A DNA stretch of 64,000 bases from Sediminibacterium soli. Its GTDB lineage: Bacteria; Bacteroidota; Bacteroidia; Chitinophagales; Chitinophagaceae. Both the position numbers and the translations under genes were made by a program. Position 1 is the first letter of the stretch, and every line of letters begins with the position of its first letter. The notes beneath the pieces were generated by a model, which did no database searches, had not been told where the DNA came from, and saw only the letters and a list, made by a program, of their open reading frames with translations. The stretch covers positions 434,001-498,000 of the forward strand of contig NZ_JAACJR010000003.1 of assembly GCF_009939225.1 (NCBI RefSeq). Reading direction: 5' to 3'. Positions 9,702 through 17,966 of the stretch are shown here, piece after piece.

Positions 9702-11276
9702 ATGTCAGTAAAAACAACACAACCGGCTATGCGCAGGACAATGGTAAAAACAGCAACCTGTCTTCCTTCTTTCAGAATCAGCAGCTGGCTGCTTTTCGCA
9801 CTCCTGTTGCCATTTGTTTGCCCGGCCCAGCTTCGGCTGGCCTCCGTATTTTCAGACAATATGGTTTTGCAGCGCGATAAGCCGGTCTGCATCTGGGGCA
9901 CCGGCATACCCGGAAGCAACATCAGGGTCCGGTTTGCCGGGGAAGAATTAAACACGGTTGTTGCGGCTGATTCTGCCTGGCGGGTATATGGCAAAAAACG
10001 AAAACCCGGCAACAGGTCTTATACGTTATCCGTCAGTTCTGGCAAGGAAGTGCTGGTGCTTGAGAATATTCTGATAGGCGATGTCTGGATCGTATCGGGC
10101 CAGTCGAATATGGAATGGCCCATGGTCAGGGAAATGCACTGGAAAGCGGAAGCGGGTAAAATCGCCAGCCCTCTCATCCGGTTCAATAATCCGCCGCCCG
10201 CTGGCAGGTATGTGTATGGAACCGTATACACGGATTCTTTGCGGAGACGATTAACCCCAGACAGTTTTTATTTGTGGAACCGATGGCAGGTATGCGACAG
10301 CAGCACCGCGAGAAACATGAGCGCCGTAGCGTATTATTTTGCCAGGACGATTGTTGACGCAAAGAATATTCCCATCGGTGTTATCAATCTGTCTATCGGC
10401 GGCGCGCCGATAGAGACTTTTATCAGGGCCGGGACGCTCCGGGACGATGCGCGGTTCAACGCAAAGGTTTCGGGGAACTGGCTGGAGAATACCGCGCTGC
10501 CGCAATGGATCAGGCAGAGGGGAAAAGAAAATATCGGCGTTTTCACAGATACCTCCGGTGATCTTACAGGGCCTGGTCATGCGTATAAACCCGGTTTTGC
10601 GTACGAAGGTGGCATACAACCGCTGCGACTGTTTCCCATTAAAGGACTGATCTGGTACCAGGGCGAAAGCAATTCGCTCGAGGCGGAGCGTGCCGGGGAA
10701 TATCCCGACCTGATGCGTTTGCTGATCTCCGATTACCGAAAAGAATGGAAAGACCCCCGCATGCCTGTTTACTGGGTGCAGCTGTCCTCGATCGATACAC
10801 CGTATTACCAGTCGCAGTTCTGGCCCTTGTTCAGGGATGGGCAAAGAAAACTGCTGATGGAAACGACTAACACGGGTATGGCGGTAAGCAGCGACATAGG
10901 CCTGGCCAGCAACGTACACCCCACCAATAAGAAAGCGGTGGGCGAGAGACTTGCCCGGTGGGCGCTGAAACAGGAATACGGATTACCGCTGGTGCCTTCG
11001 GGCCCCTTACCGGTAAATGCGGTGTACCGGAACGGCGGGGTTGTACTGACATTTCAATATGCAGAAAAACTGCGGGCATCCGATGGAACTGCGCTGCATG
11101 GATTTTCGCTGGATGGCAAAAAAGAAGCGGAAGCTTTTATACGCGGGAATACCGTTGTTATTCCCTGCGCAGAAAAACCGGTTCAGGTGTATTACGGATG
11201 GAAGCCTTTTTCAGACGGCAACCTGGTCAACGGCGAAAACCTGCCGGCTTCCACCTTCCTGCTTCAGGTGAAATAA
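9702..11276 (+). CDS. Sialate O-acetylesterase (SIAE-like SGNH esterase)
   Basis: About 524 residues from the ATG at 9702; a TTG at 9696 and ATGs at 9729 and 9741 are alternatives. The hydrophobic stretch SSWLLFALLLPFVCPAQ is the signal peptide, and the mature part opens with LASVFSDNMVLQRDKP, a very characteristic start of this family. The nucleophile lies in VSGQSNMEWPM (Ser about 135). WYQGESN and the late NVHPTNK give the other catalytic blocks. It should remove O-acetyl groups from sialic acids, which otherwise block sialidases and lyase. It begins 19 bp after the epimerase stop, in the same operon. Confidence 0.92.
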   Translation: MSVKTTQPAMRRTMVKTATCLPSFRISSWLLFALLLPFVCPAQLRLASVFSDNMVLQRDKPVCIWGTGIPGSNIRVRFAGEELNTVVAADSAWRVYGKKRKPGNRSYTLSVSSGKEVLVLENILIGDVWIVSGQSNMEWPMVREMHWKAEAGKIASPLIRFNNPPPAGRYVYGTVYTDSLRRRLTPDSFYLWNRWQVCDSSTARNMSAVAYYFARTIVDAKNIPIGVINLSIGGAPIETFIRAGTLRDDARFNAKVSGNWLENTALPQWIRQRGKENIGVFTDTSGDLTGPGHAYKPGFAYEGGIQPLRLFPIKGLIWYQGESNSLEAERAGEYPDLMRLLISDYRKEWKDPRMPVYWVQLSSIDTPYYQSQFWPLFRDGQRKLLMETTNTGMAVSSDIGLASNVHPTNKKAVGERLARWALKQEYGLPLVPSGPLPVNAVYRNGGVVLTFQYAEKLRASDGTALHGFSLDGKKEAEAFIRGNTVVIPCAEKPVQVYYGWKPFSDGNLVNGENLPASTFLLQVK

Positions 11277-11323
11277 ATAAAATGGGCGGACCAACATCCG
11301 TCTCAACAAAATACAAACCGTAT

Positions 11324-13882
11324 ATGCAGAAAGCGATCACGGGCATAACCGTATTTGTTTGGTTTTTTGTGACAGGCCATCTCATGGCCCAGGCCGTACC
11401 CCCTTTTGGAACCTATTACCAGCAGCGGGCAACGCATTTTGCCACGCTTCCGCAAACGGCGGACGATATCATCTTCCTTGGTAACAGCCTCACCGATGGC
11501 GCCGAATGGTCGGAACTGTTCGGCGACCTGCGCATAAAGAACAGAGGTATCAGCGGTGATCTGTCGGCCGGCGTGCTGAACCGTATCGACGAAATCATTA
11601 CACGCAAACCCGCCAAAATATTTTTGCTGATCGGAACAAACGACCTGGCGGGTAAGGTTTCACCCGACACGGTGTTGCAGCGTATTCTCCGCATGGCGGA
11701 TCTGTTGAAGACGGCCACACCCGGCACGCACCTGTTTGTGCAGGGTATTCTGCCGGTGAACGCAGCGTTCAAAAAATTTCCTTCACATACAGGCAATGGC
11801 GCATTGATACGTGCGCTCAATGCAGCATTGCAAACAGCGGCGGCAGCGCATCGGTATACATTTATTGATATATACAGGCGGTTTGCCGATGCCGCGGGCG
11901 ATCTTGATGCGGCATATACCAACGACGGGCTTCACCTGACCGGCAAGGGGTATATGTTCTGGAAGCATTGCATTTATCCATACGTATACGACCTGGAGCC
12001 AAGGGCCGCATTGCTTCCGCTTCCGGTGCAACTGAGATGGGAAGAAGGTTTTTTTCCCGTATATGCATGCAGCACAATCTATGTTACAGACAGCTCGCTG
12101 CTAAAAGAAGCGTGGCACCTGCAGAAGCGGCTGCGGGAAAAAGGAATGGCAATGGCAGTGAAAAACAGCAGGCCTTCGGGAGAGCCGTATATAGAACTGG
12201 CTATACCGGCAGGCGCCGGTTACAAATCAACCGACGAAAACTACCGGCTGTCAGTGAAAACGGAAGCTGTGGTGCTGACCGCAAACAGCGCCCATGGCAT
12301 ATTTAACGGTCTGCAAACGCTTTTACAGCTGGCCCGTAGCGGCGCAATGATCGATGCATGTGATATCACCGACCGGCCAGCATTTGCCTGGCGGGGCTAT
12401 ATGGTGGATGTGGGAAGAAATTATATGTCGCTCGATCTGTTAAAACAGCAGATCGATATCATGAGCCGTTACAAGCTGAACGTATTTCATTTTCATTTTA
12501 CAGAAGACATTGCCTGGCGGCTTGCATCGGAAAGCTATCCCCGGTTAACCGAACCGGAAAATATGCTGCGCGATAAAGGGCTTTACTATACAAAAGCCGA
12601 TATGAAGGAACTGATCGCTTACTGCGCCGAGCGGCATATCACACTGCTGCCCGAAATAGATATGCCGGGGCACAGCGCGGCATTCCGGCGGGCAACGGGA
12701 TGGGATATGCAATCGGATTCCGGTATGGTGATCGTCAAACGCATACTCGAAGAGTTTATGACCGACTTCGACCTGCCTTACCTGCATATCGGTGCAGACG
12801 AAGTGAAGATCACGAATAAGGATTTTATCCCGGCGATCACTGAATTTATCCGCAGCCATGGCAAGCAGGTGGTAGGCTGGCAGCCCGGAGGCAATTTCTT
12901 ACCCGGCACAATACTTCAGTTGTGGAAGGAAGACGGTAAAACGGCAAAGGAATCTTTTTCTTTTCCTGTGCTCGATTCCAGGCATCTTTACCTGAACCAT
13001 TTTGACCCGCTGGAAAGCGTGGTCACTATCTTCAACCGCAGGATAGCCAACAAGGCATACGGCGATTCAATGACGCTGGGCGGTATTATTTGCCTGTGGA
13101 ACGACCGTGCAGTGGGTAAGGAAGAGGACCTGCTGACGATGAACCCGGTATATCCATCGATGCTCGCTTTTGCGGAGAGAACCTGGTTGGGCGGGGGACA
13201 GGAAAAATGGATTGCCAATCTGAGCGATGGCGATACGACCGCTTTCGCCCACTTTGAGAAAAGAATGCTCGATCACAGGCAGACCGTTTTTGCAGGATAT
13301 CCCTTTCCTTACACACGGCAGTCACAGCTATCCTGGCAGCTCTATGGTCCGTATCCAAACGATGGCGGTAAGAACAAACAATTTCGGCCGGAATATACAC
13401 ACCCGCCATACCGGAAGGAATGGTATGCAAATGTTACGGGCGGAACCGTTGTACTCAGGCACTGGTGGTACCCGTTGATCAGTGGTGCAATCAGCCAGCC
13501 ACGGGAAAATGAAACCTTTTATGCAGTTACCGGTATTCAGAGCGATGAGGATGGTGAACGGGATTTCTGGATCGGGTTTAACAATCTTTCGCGGTCAATG
13601 GCCACTGATTCTCCGCCCAAAGACGCATGGGATGATCGGGGAAGCCGTATCTGGGTAAATGGAGAGGAGATCAAGCCGCCGGTATGGAAACATGCCGGTA
13701 AAAAAGGCAACCTGGAAATGCCGTTGACCGATGAAGGGTATGAATACCGTAGCCCGGTAAAAATCCGGCTGGTGAAAGGAATGAACGAGGTGAAGATCAA
13801 ACTGCCGGTAACCTCTTTCCGGAGCCGCGGCTGGGAGAACCCGGTGAAATGGATGTTTACGTTTGCGCCTGTTGGCGATTGA
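11324..13882 (+). CDS. Two-domain SGNH esterase / GH20 beta-N-acetylhexosaminidase
   Basis: 852 residues from ATG 11324, which gives a clear signal peptide ending MAQA; starts inside the preceding gene are unlikely. Residues about 45-220 are an SGNH hydrolase: GNSLTDG with Ser55, GISGD, GTNDL and the block V DGLHLTGKGY with Asp201/His204. Residues about 232-350 look like the GH20 accessory domain. The catalytic barrel follows: WRGYMVDVGRNYM, HFHFTEDIAWRL, LPEIDMPGHSAAF and HIGADEV with the Asp492-Glu493 pair. A C-terminal beta-rich extension follows. Predicted role: deacetylate a sugar and remove the terminal GlcNAc/GalNAc exposed after desialylation. It is 47 bp after the O-acetylesterase gene and is the last gene of the operon. 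Confidence 0.9.
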   Translation: MQKAITGITVFVWFFVTGHLMAQAVPPFGTYYQQRATHFATLPQTADDIIFLGNSLTDGAEWSELFGDLRIKNRGISGDLSAGVLNRIDEIITRKPAKIFLLIGTNDLAGKVSPDTVLQRILRMADLLKTATPGTHLFVQGILPVNAAFKKFPSHTGNGALIRALNAALQTAAAAHRYTFIDIYRRFADAAGDLDAAYTNDGLHLTGKGYMFWKHCIYPYVYDLEPRAALLPLPVQLRWEEGFFPVYACSTIYVTDSSLLKEAWHLQKRLREKGMAMAVKNSRPSGEPYIELAIPAGAGYKSTDENYRLSVKTEAVVLTANSAHGIFNGLQTLLQLARSGAMIDACDITDRPAFAWRGYMVDVGRNYMSLDLLKQQIDIMSRYKLNVFHFHFTEDIAWRLASESYPRLTEPENMLRDKGLYYTKADMKELIAYCAERHITLLPEIDMPGHSAAFRRATGWDMQSDSGMVIVKRILEEFMTDFDLPYLHIGADEVKITNKDFIPAITEFIRSHGKQVVGWQPGGNFLPGTILQLWKEDGKTAKESFSFPVLDSRHLYLNHFDPLESVVTIFNRRIANKAYGDSMTLGGIICLWNDRAVGKEEDLLTMNPVYPSMLAFAERTWLGGGQEKWIANLSDGDTTAFAHFEKRMLDHRQTVFAGYPFPYTRQSQLSWQLYGPYPNDGGKNKQFRPEYTHPPYRKEWYANVTGGTVVLRHWWYPLISGAISQPRENETFYAVTGIQSDEDGERDFWIGFNNLSRSMATDSPPKDAWDDRGSRIWVNGEEIKPPVWKHAGKKGNLEMPLTDEGYEYRSPVKIRLVKGMNEVKIKLPVTSFRSRGWENPVKWMFTFAPVGD

Positions 13883-13941
13883 TCATAACCGTTGGTCCTG
13901 ACCGCGGGTTGCTCGCTTTGTTTTTGAATGGCGAATGAGTG

Positions 13942-14301
13942 CTATTGAAAACCCGCGGATACCATGGCCATGCTTTCCCTGGCCATTTGCTGGTTGTACT
14001 CGAACGTGAGTCTTTTATGATTGACGGTGTCCATGATCGTTCCGATAAAACACAGCCCCCCGGTAAACAGGTACAGCAATCCCATACCCATCTGGCCCAG
14101 CATGAACCGCTGAACGCCCGCCACCAGTACAAAACCAAGAACGCAGCCCAGGAGTATCTGGTCGGTCTTTCTTCTCTTGCCATTATAAACAGCAATAAAC
14201 ATATTGAGCTGATCGGGGCCAAGGTCCCTGGTAACAGACTGGAGATAGATCAATTCCTCTCCTTCGAGTGCAGGGATCAGATTAATCAGATTGGGTTTCA
14301 T
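13942..14301 (-). CDS. TM2-domain membrane protein
   Basis: 119 residues. After a soluble N-terminus (to about residue 45) two hydrophobic helices follow: ILLGCVLGFVLVAGVQRFMLG and GMGLLYLFTGGLCFIGTIMD. The spacing, the G-x-x-R/H-x-F-LG feature and the second helix are the TM2 domain pattern. Function is unknown for such bacterial proteins. The start overlaps the end of the DUF2752 gene by 20 bp, so both are read from one mRNA. It converges on the GH20 gene, whose stop is 59 bp away. Confidence 0.82.
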   Translation of the reverse strand: MKPNLINLIPALEGEELIYLQSVTRDLGPDQLNMFIAVYNGKRRKTDQILLGCVLGFVLVAGVQRFMLGQMGMGLLYLFTGGLCFIGTIMDTVNHKRLTFEYNQQMARESMAMVSAGFQ

Positions 14302-14602
14302 AATGGTTTGTTGAAAGATGCAACAATTGTTTGATCCTGCTAAATATAATAATAACGGCGGGTATTCCCATCATATGATTTTGCCAGGACTGCCCCCATT
14401 CAAAATGCAAAGCGTAATGAATGGCACGGCCGATACCGCACCCGGGGCAGGGCCCCAGTCCGGTTAATACAGAAGGACAGAAAGAAATCCGGGCTTGTTT
14501 TTCAGGAAGAAAATACAGCAGCAGCAAAGCCGCTGTCCAGCAGATCAGTTCGCGCTGTTTGTATACCCGTTTCAGTGTTTGCATGTTTGCAGGAGTTGGC
14601 AC
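14282..14602 (-). CDS. DUF2752 family membrane protein
   Basis: 106 residues from the GTG at 14602, which overlaps the MarC stop as TAGTG; an ATG six codons later (14584) is an equally good start. The motif GPCPGCGIGRAIHYAL with its CPGCG-x2-R core identifies DUF2752. Two hydrophobic stretches (CWTAALLLLYFLP and the C-terminal MGIPAVIIIF) suggest an inner membrane protein. The Cys pair could bind a metal or form a disulfide (inference). In Bacteroidota these genes are often beside TM2 genes, as here. No function is known. Confidence 0.82.
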   Translation of the reverse strand: MPTPANMQTLKRVYKQRELICWTAALLLLYFLPEKQARISFCPSVLTGLGPCPGCGIGRAIHYALHFEWGQSWQNHMMGIPAVIIIFSRIKQLLHLSTNHYETQSD

Positions 14603-15180
14603 TATTTTCCAAAAGCGCCGATATTGCTGCTGAATATTTTCACCGCGATGGCAAGCAAGATCACGCCAAAGAATTTTCTGACAGCCAGCAACCCGGCCGG
14701 CCCGAGCGCTTTTTCAATCACCTTAAGCGATTTTAATACGATGTAAACGATCAGCAGGTTCAGCAGTATGCCAAGCAGTATATTGAGTTCTTCGAAATTG
14801 GCTTTTAATGACATGATGGTGGTAAGGGTACCGCTGCCGGCAATGATCGGGAAGGCAATAGGTACCACGGTTCCGGACTTGGCATCTTTATCGCCCTTGA
14901 ATATCTCGTGCCCCAGCACCATTTCCAGCCCCAGTAAAAATATCACGATCGAGCCGCCTACGGCAAAGGAGCGTACATCGAGTCCCAGCATTTTCAACAG
15001 CGGTTTTCCCGCGTACAGGAACAGGATCATCAGCGCGCCGGAAACCAGTGTTGCCTGCATGGCGCGGATGCCGCCGATCTTTTCCTTGAGCGAGATCAGC
15101 AACGGTATGGAGCCGACGATATCGATCACCGCAAACAGGGTGAACGTTACCGTGATCAATTGTTCCAGCTCAAAATTCAT
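14602..15180 (-). CDS. MarC/YchE-family integral membrane protein
   Basis: 192 residues with six predicted membrane helices. FTLFAVIDIVGSIPLLISL near the start, FAVGGSIVIFLLGLEMVLG in the middle and VVPIAFPIIAGSGTLTTIMSL are the conserved MarC blocks. The family is widespread, but its transport substrate is unknown; the old link to multiple antibiotic resistance has been withdrawn. It is the first gene of a three-gene minus-strand set with DUF2752 and TM2, separated from the BtuB operon by a long hairpin. Confidence 0.9.
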   Translation of the reverse strand: MNFELEQLITVTFTLFAVIDIVGSIPLLISLKEKIGGIRAMQATLVSGALMILFLYAGKPLLKMLGLDVRSFAVGGSIVIFLLGLEMVLGHEIFKGDKDAKSGTVVPIAFPIIAGSGTLTTIMSLKANFEELNILLGILLNLLIVYIVLKSLKVIEKALGPAGLLAVRKFFGVILLAIAVKIFSSNIGAFGK

Positions 15181-15218
15181 AACCGCTTTTCATTAAAGAT
15201 AGTGAATAGTAGGTAGTG

Positions 15219-15274
15219 AAAAGCGAAAAGTCAGCCGCAAAGGGGCGAGCCCTCACAGCTGACTTTTCGCTTTT
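15219..15274. terminator. Long-stem bidirectional hairpin
   Basis: A perfect 17-bp inverted repeat (15219-15235 with 15258-15274) with a 22-nt loop; each strand ends in a short T run (CTTTT). It sits between the end of the Cys-rich gene and the start of marC, both on the minus strand, so it can end the btuB transcript. The stem is longer than needed for a simple terminator, and its arms share the word GAAAAGTCA with other intergenic repeats here. Confidence 0.55.
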
Positions 15275-15283
15275 ATTTTCGCC

Positions 15284-15502
15284 TTATGCCTGGCGCTTCA
15301 GGTGGTGCTTCGCAAGCTGCTGTTCAAACTGCAATGCCTGCAGGCATTGCGCGCAGAGACAGTCGGTATACTGCAATTCGATATAGGCTTTCTGCTCATA
15401 GCTGAGCGTTACCTGGCTGCACTGGCATTCGGCGATATTGCCCACCTTGCATTCAAAAGGCCTGGCGCAACGCGGGCATTTTTTGGTCTCATGGGTTGGC
15501 AT
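15284..15502 (-). CDS. Small cysteine-rich CWC-family protein
   Basis: 72 residues. The first half carries CPRCARPFECKVGNIAECQC and the second half CLCAQCLQAL, giving eight Cys that look like two metal-binding knuckles. The pattern matches the small bacterial cysteine-rich CWC family. The start ATG is 4 bp after the stop of the btuB-like gene, so it is co-transcribed and under the same cobalamin riboswitch. Its role is unknown. A longer reading frame in this phase overlaps the receptor gene and is not credible. Confidence 0.75.
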   Translation of the reverse strand: MPTHETKKCPRCARPFECKVGNIAECQCSQVTLSYEQKAYIELQYTDCLCAQCLQALQFEQQLAKHHLKRQA

Positions 15503-15506
15503 GTTA

Positions 15507-17429
15507 TTACCAGTTAAGCGTAAGACCGGTGTTGAACATCGAAGGAATGCCGCTGTAGCCGCGTATCTCGAAGAATTTACGGTTGCCGATATTCTGCCAG
15601 TCAAAGAACAGTTTGAACTTATCGAGGAAGTGGTATTCGGCATAAGCGCCCACGATGAAATAACTGTCCATCGGCACATCCGGTTTTTTGTAAGAACCCA
15701 CATCGTTCCGCTCGCCAACATAACGCCCGTTGATGCTTGCGTAAAAATGCTCACCGAACTGGTATCCGGCCGTGATGTTGAACATATGTGCGGGGCGGCG
15801 TAAAGAATAATTGTACACCGTGTCCTTGAAATTCACCCTGCTCTGCGTGGTTTCCTGCGCGGCGATAAAGGTATAGTTACCCGTGATGGTCAAACGCTGC
15901 AGGGGCTGGATATTCACTTCGTACTCGATACCCCTGGTCATCTGCTTCACATAATTGAAGTATTTGAATGTAACAGAATTGTAATCGATGCCATTGTCCG
16001 TATTGCGGTAGAAGAAAACCAGCCTGTCGCTGAATCCTTTGTAACTGTGCTGTAAGCCGGCTTCGTAATTGGTGGCCAGTTCTGCTTTCAGATCCGGATT
16101 GCCGCTGCCGGAATACAGCTGGTAAATGGACGGCGCTTTAAAGCCTGTGGCGATGCTTCCGAAAATACGGAAATGTTCATCGAATGCATAAGCAGGGTTG
16201 ATCGTATACGTATAATGCGTTCCGTATTTGGAATGATTGGTAAGTCTTCCGCCGATCTCTGCAGAGAAACGCTGGTTGTTATAATGCAGGGAAAGATACC
16301 CCGAGGTCTGGCTCATCGATGTGTCATTGAACTTGCTGTTGTAAGGACCGAATGCGCTTACAGAGCGGTATTCGTTATTCATCCGCGCGTAACGGTAGTC
16401 GCCACCTGCGAGCAGGGTAAAGCCGGCGCCGAGTTTTGCAGAGGTATACAGCTCGGCATAATGCGTGATCGCATTGTAATCGTTCATCGAGAACAGCGGA
16501 GCACCTATTGAAGCATTGTCGTCGTAGTTGCGGCTTTGCTTGCTGTACTGGTAGTTGCCGGTAAGCGAAAGCATTCCTGGCTTATATACAAAACCCGAGC
16601 CCGATGTATGGTTTTTGTTGTTGATATTGTAAAAATTTTTATCGGTAAAACCGCTCGCATCGATACCGGCAGTGTATGCGCTGTATTGTGTAAACGCCTT
16701 CAAAAGCAGTTGTGTATTGGCCTGGTATTGCAGGGCTGCGTTGGCGGTTGTGCCGTTGTAGCCGTCTTTGTCGAAATTCTTGCTGCCGGTGCTGTCGTAG
16801 GCTGCGGAAAAACCGTCGCTTACCAGGTGCGCATAACGCGTGGTATAACTCAGCTTGCCTGTTTTGCCGTATACCTGCAGGTTTGTCTTCCAGGTATTGA
16901 AGCTTCCGCCTGAAACGGTTGCCTTGACATTGACCGGTTTCGTGATATGGCTCTTGGTGGTGATGATGTTGATCACACCCGCAATGGCATCGCTTCCATA
17001 CAGGGTAGACTGCGCGCCCTTGCAGATCTCGATGCGCTCCACATCGTTGATGGAGAAAAAATTCAGATCGAAATCGCTGGTGATCTGCGAGGGATCGTTT
17101 ACCGGTATGCCATCCATCAGGATCAGTGTACGGCCCGATGCTGCGCCGCGCATGAATACGGTTTGTGTGCTGCCCGCATTACTCAAAGCGCCGTTGATCT
17201 GCACGCCGGCCTGTTCGTTCAGTAATTGCGCGATGGTTTTGCCCGCGCTTTTCTCGATCTGCTGTTTGGTGATAACGGTCACCACTTTGCCCGTGGTGCT
17301 TTGTTTTTGTTCTGTTTTGTTGGCGGTAACCACCACCTCGTCCAGCAGCCTTGTGCGGACGCTGTCTGTTTGCGCTGTGGCGCACAGGCCGGTCAGCAGT
17401 GTGGAAAGGAGCGTGAATGTTTTGCTCAT
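15507..17429 (-). CDS. btuB: TonB-dependent cobalamin receptor, BtuB-like
   Basis: 640 residues from ATG 17429 (MSKTFTLLSTLL...), which gives a signal peptide ending ATAQ; an earlier in-frame start lacks this. A TonB box (LDEVVVTANK) follows directly, then the plug (GVQINGALSNAG, TLILMDGIPVND, IEICKGAQSTLYGSDAIAGVIN) and a barrel ending in FNTGLTLNW with a terminal aromatic residue. Length and lack of an N-terminal carboxypeptidase-like domain fit BtuB. The assignment to vitamin B12 rests mainly on the cobalamin riboswitch upstream. It is followed 4 bp later by the small Cys-rich gene. Confidence 0.9.
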   Translation of the reverse strand: MSKTFTLLSTLLTGLCATAQTDSVRTRLLDEVVVTANKTEQKQSTTGKVVTVITKQQIEKSAGKTIAQLLNEQAGVQINGALSNAGSTQTVFMRGAASGRTLILMDGIPVNDPSQITSDFDLNFFSINDVERIEICKGAQSTLYGSDAIAGVINIITTKSHITKPVNVKATVSGGSFNTWKTNLQVYGKTGKLSYTTRYAHLVSDGFSAAYDSTGSKNFDKDGYNGTTANAALQYQANTQLLLKAFTQYSAYTAGIDASGFTDKNFYNINNKNHTSGSGFVYKPGMLSLTGNYQYSKQSRNYDDNASIGAPLFSMNDYNAITHYAELYTSAKLGAGFTLLAGGDYRYARMNNEYRSVSAFGPYNSKFNDTSMSQTSGYLSLHYNNQRFSAEIGGRLTNHSKYGTHYTYTINPAYAFDEHFRIFGSIATGFKAPSIYQLYSGSGNPDLKAELATNYEAGLQHSYKGFSDRLVFFYRNTDNGIDYNSVTFKYFNYVKQMTRGIEYEVNIQPLQRLTITGNYTFIAAQETTQSRVNFKDTVYNYSLRRPAHMFNITAGYQFGEHFYASINGRYVGERNDVGSYKKPDVPMDSYFIVGAYAEYHFLDKFKLFFDWQNIGNRKFFEIRGYSGIPSMFNTGLTLNW

Positions 17430-17556
17430 TGTTTTGGTTTTTAAAATGGAACAATGAGCTTCCAGGAATAGAAAAATGGAGAATGTTGTCAGACTGCTGC
17501 AGCAGCCATCCATTCCATGCTTTTCACCCGAAAGCTTTGAATCGTTGTTTGCTTCT

Positions 17557-17756
17557 GGCAGGTCTTCTGGCTCGCTTTCTCCGGATCACCTTCCCATTCC
17601 GCCATAGCGGGACAGTGGTATTGAGGATCCGAAGTCTTGCCGGGTAAGAACCAAAGCGCGAGGTTTCAGTCACAGCCGGCAAGTGCAGCTTACAGCTACG
17701 GGGATAGCGCCGGAATCACACCGGACTTCCCATTTTCATCCCTTACGGGAACCAAA
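17557..17756 (-). promoter_or_regulatory. Cobalamin (AdoCbl) riboswitch
   Basis: Read on the minus strand, the element opens with GGTTCCC and then GGGAAGTCCGGTGTGATTCC, followed by CCCGTAGCTGTAAGC, close to the consensus cobalamin riboswitch core. Next comes an ACCACTG box, and it closes with AGCCAGAAGACCTGCC, the B12 box. It lies in the 5' leader of the btuB-like gene, about 130 bases before its ATG, and would shut down receptor and Cys-rich protein synthesis when B12 is plentiful. The 537-bp gap 17430-17966 otherwise holds only the short repeats described next. Confidence 0.93.
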
Positions 17757-17820
17757 GGCGGAGCAAATGTAAGCAGGGGGATTGAGACCCGCAAGGAAAT
17801 TGTGAAGCCCGAGGCGGACC

Positions 17821-17910
17821 GTGAGTTATAGTGAGTTATTATGAAACACATCAGACCTCCCCAATCCAACCAACTCATGCCAACTCACGTCAACTCACGA
17901 TAACTCGTCC
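17821..17910. repeat. 10-bp-phased direct and inverted repeats upstream of the permease gene
   Basis: Two GTGAGTTAT-type units start at 17821 and 17831. Four (C/T)AACTC-type units start exactly 10 bp apart at 17871, 17881, 17891 and 17901. The second group is the reverse complement of the first, so 17821-17837 can pair with 17892-17908 with few mismatches. The permease ATG is at 17967. Phasing at one helical turn suggests a protein-binding array or a leader hairpin; nothing in the window identifies the binding factor. Confidence 0.6.
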
Positions 17911-17966
17911 CAAGACTGACATCTCTCGTCCCCTCCTCACCTCAATAAAGTTTCCTACATTAGCCT

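Noticed and set aside
10958..11323. Upstream extension of the SGNH-GH20 gene to an earlier start
   Set aside because: It would overlap the O-acetylesterase gene by more than 300 bp, and the signal peptide begins at the ATG at 11324.
17430..17513. Longer N-terminus for the BtuB-like receptor
   Set aside because: The signal peptide and TonB box follow the ATG at 17429 directly; the extra residues have no function and would lie in the leader.
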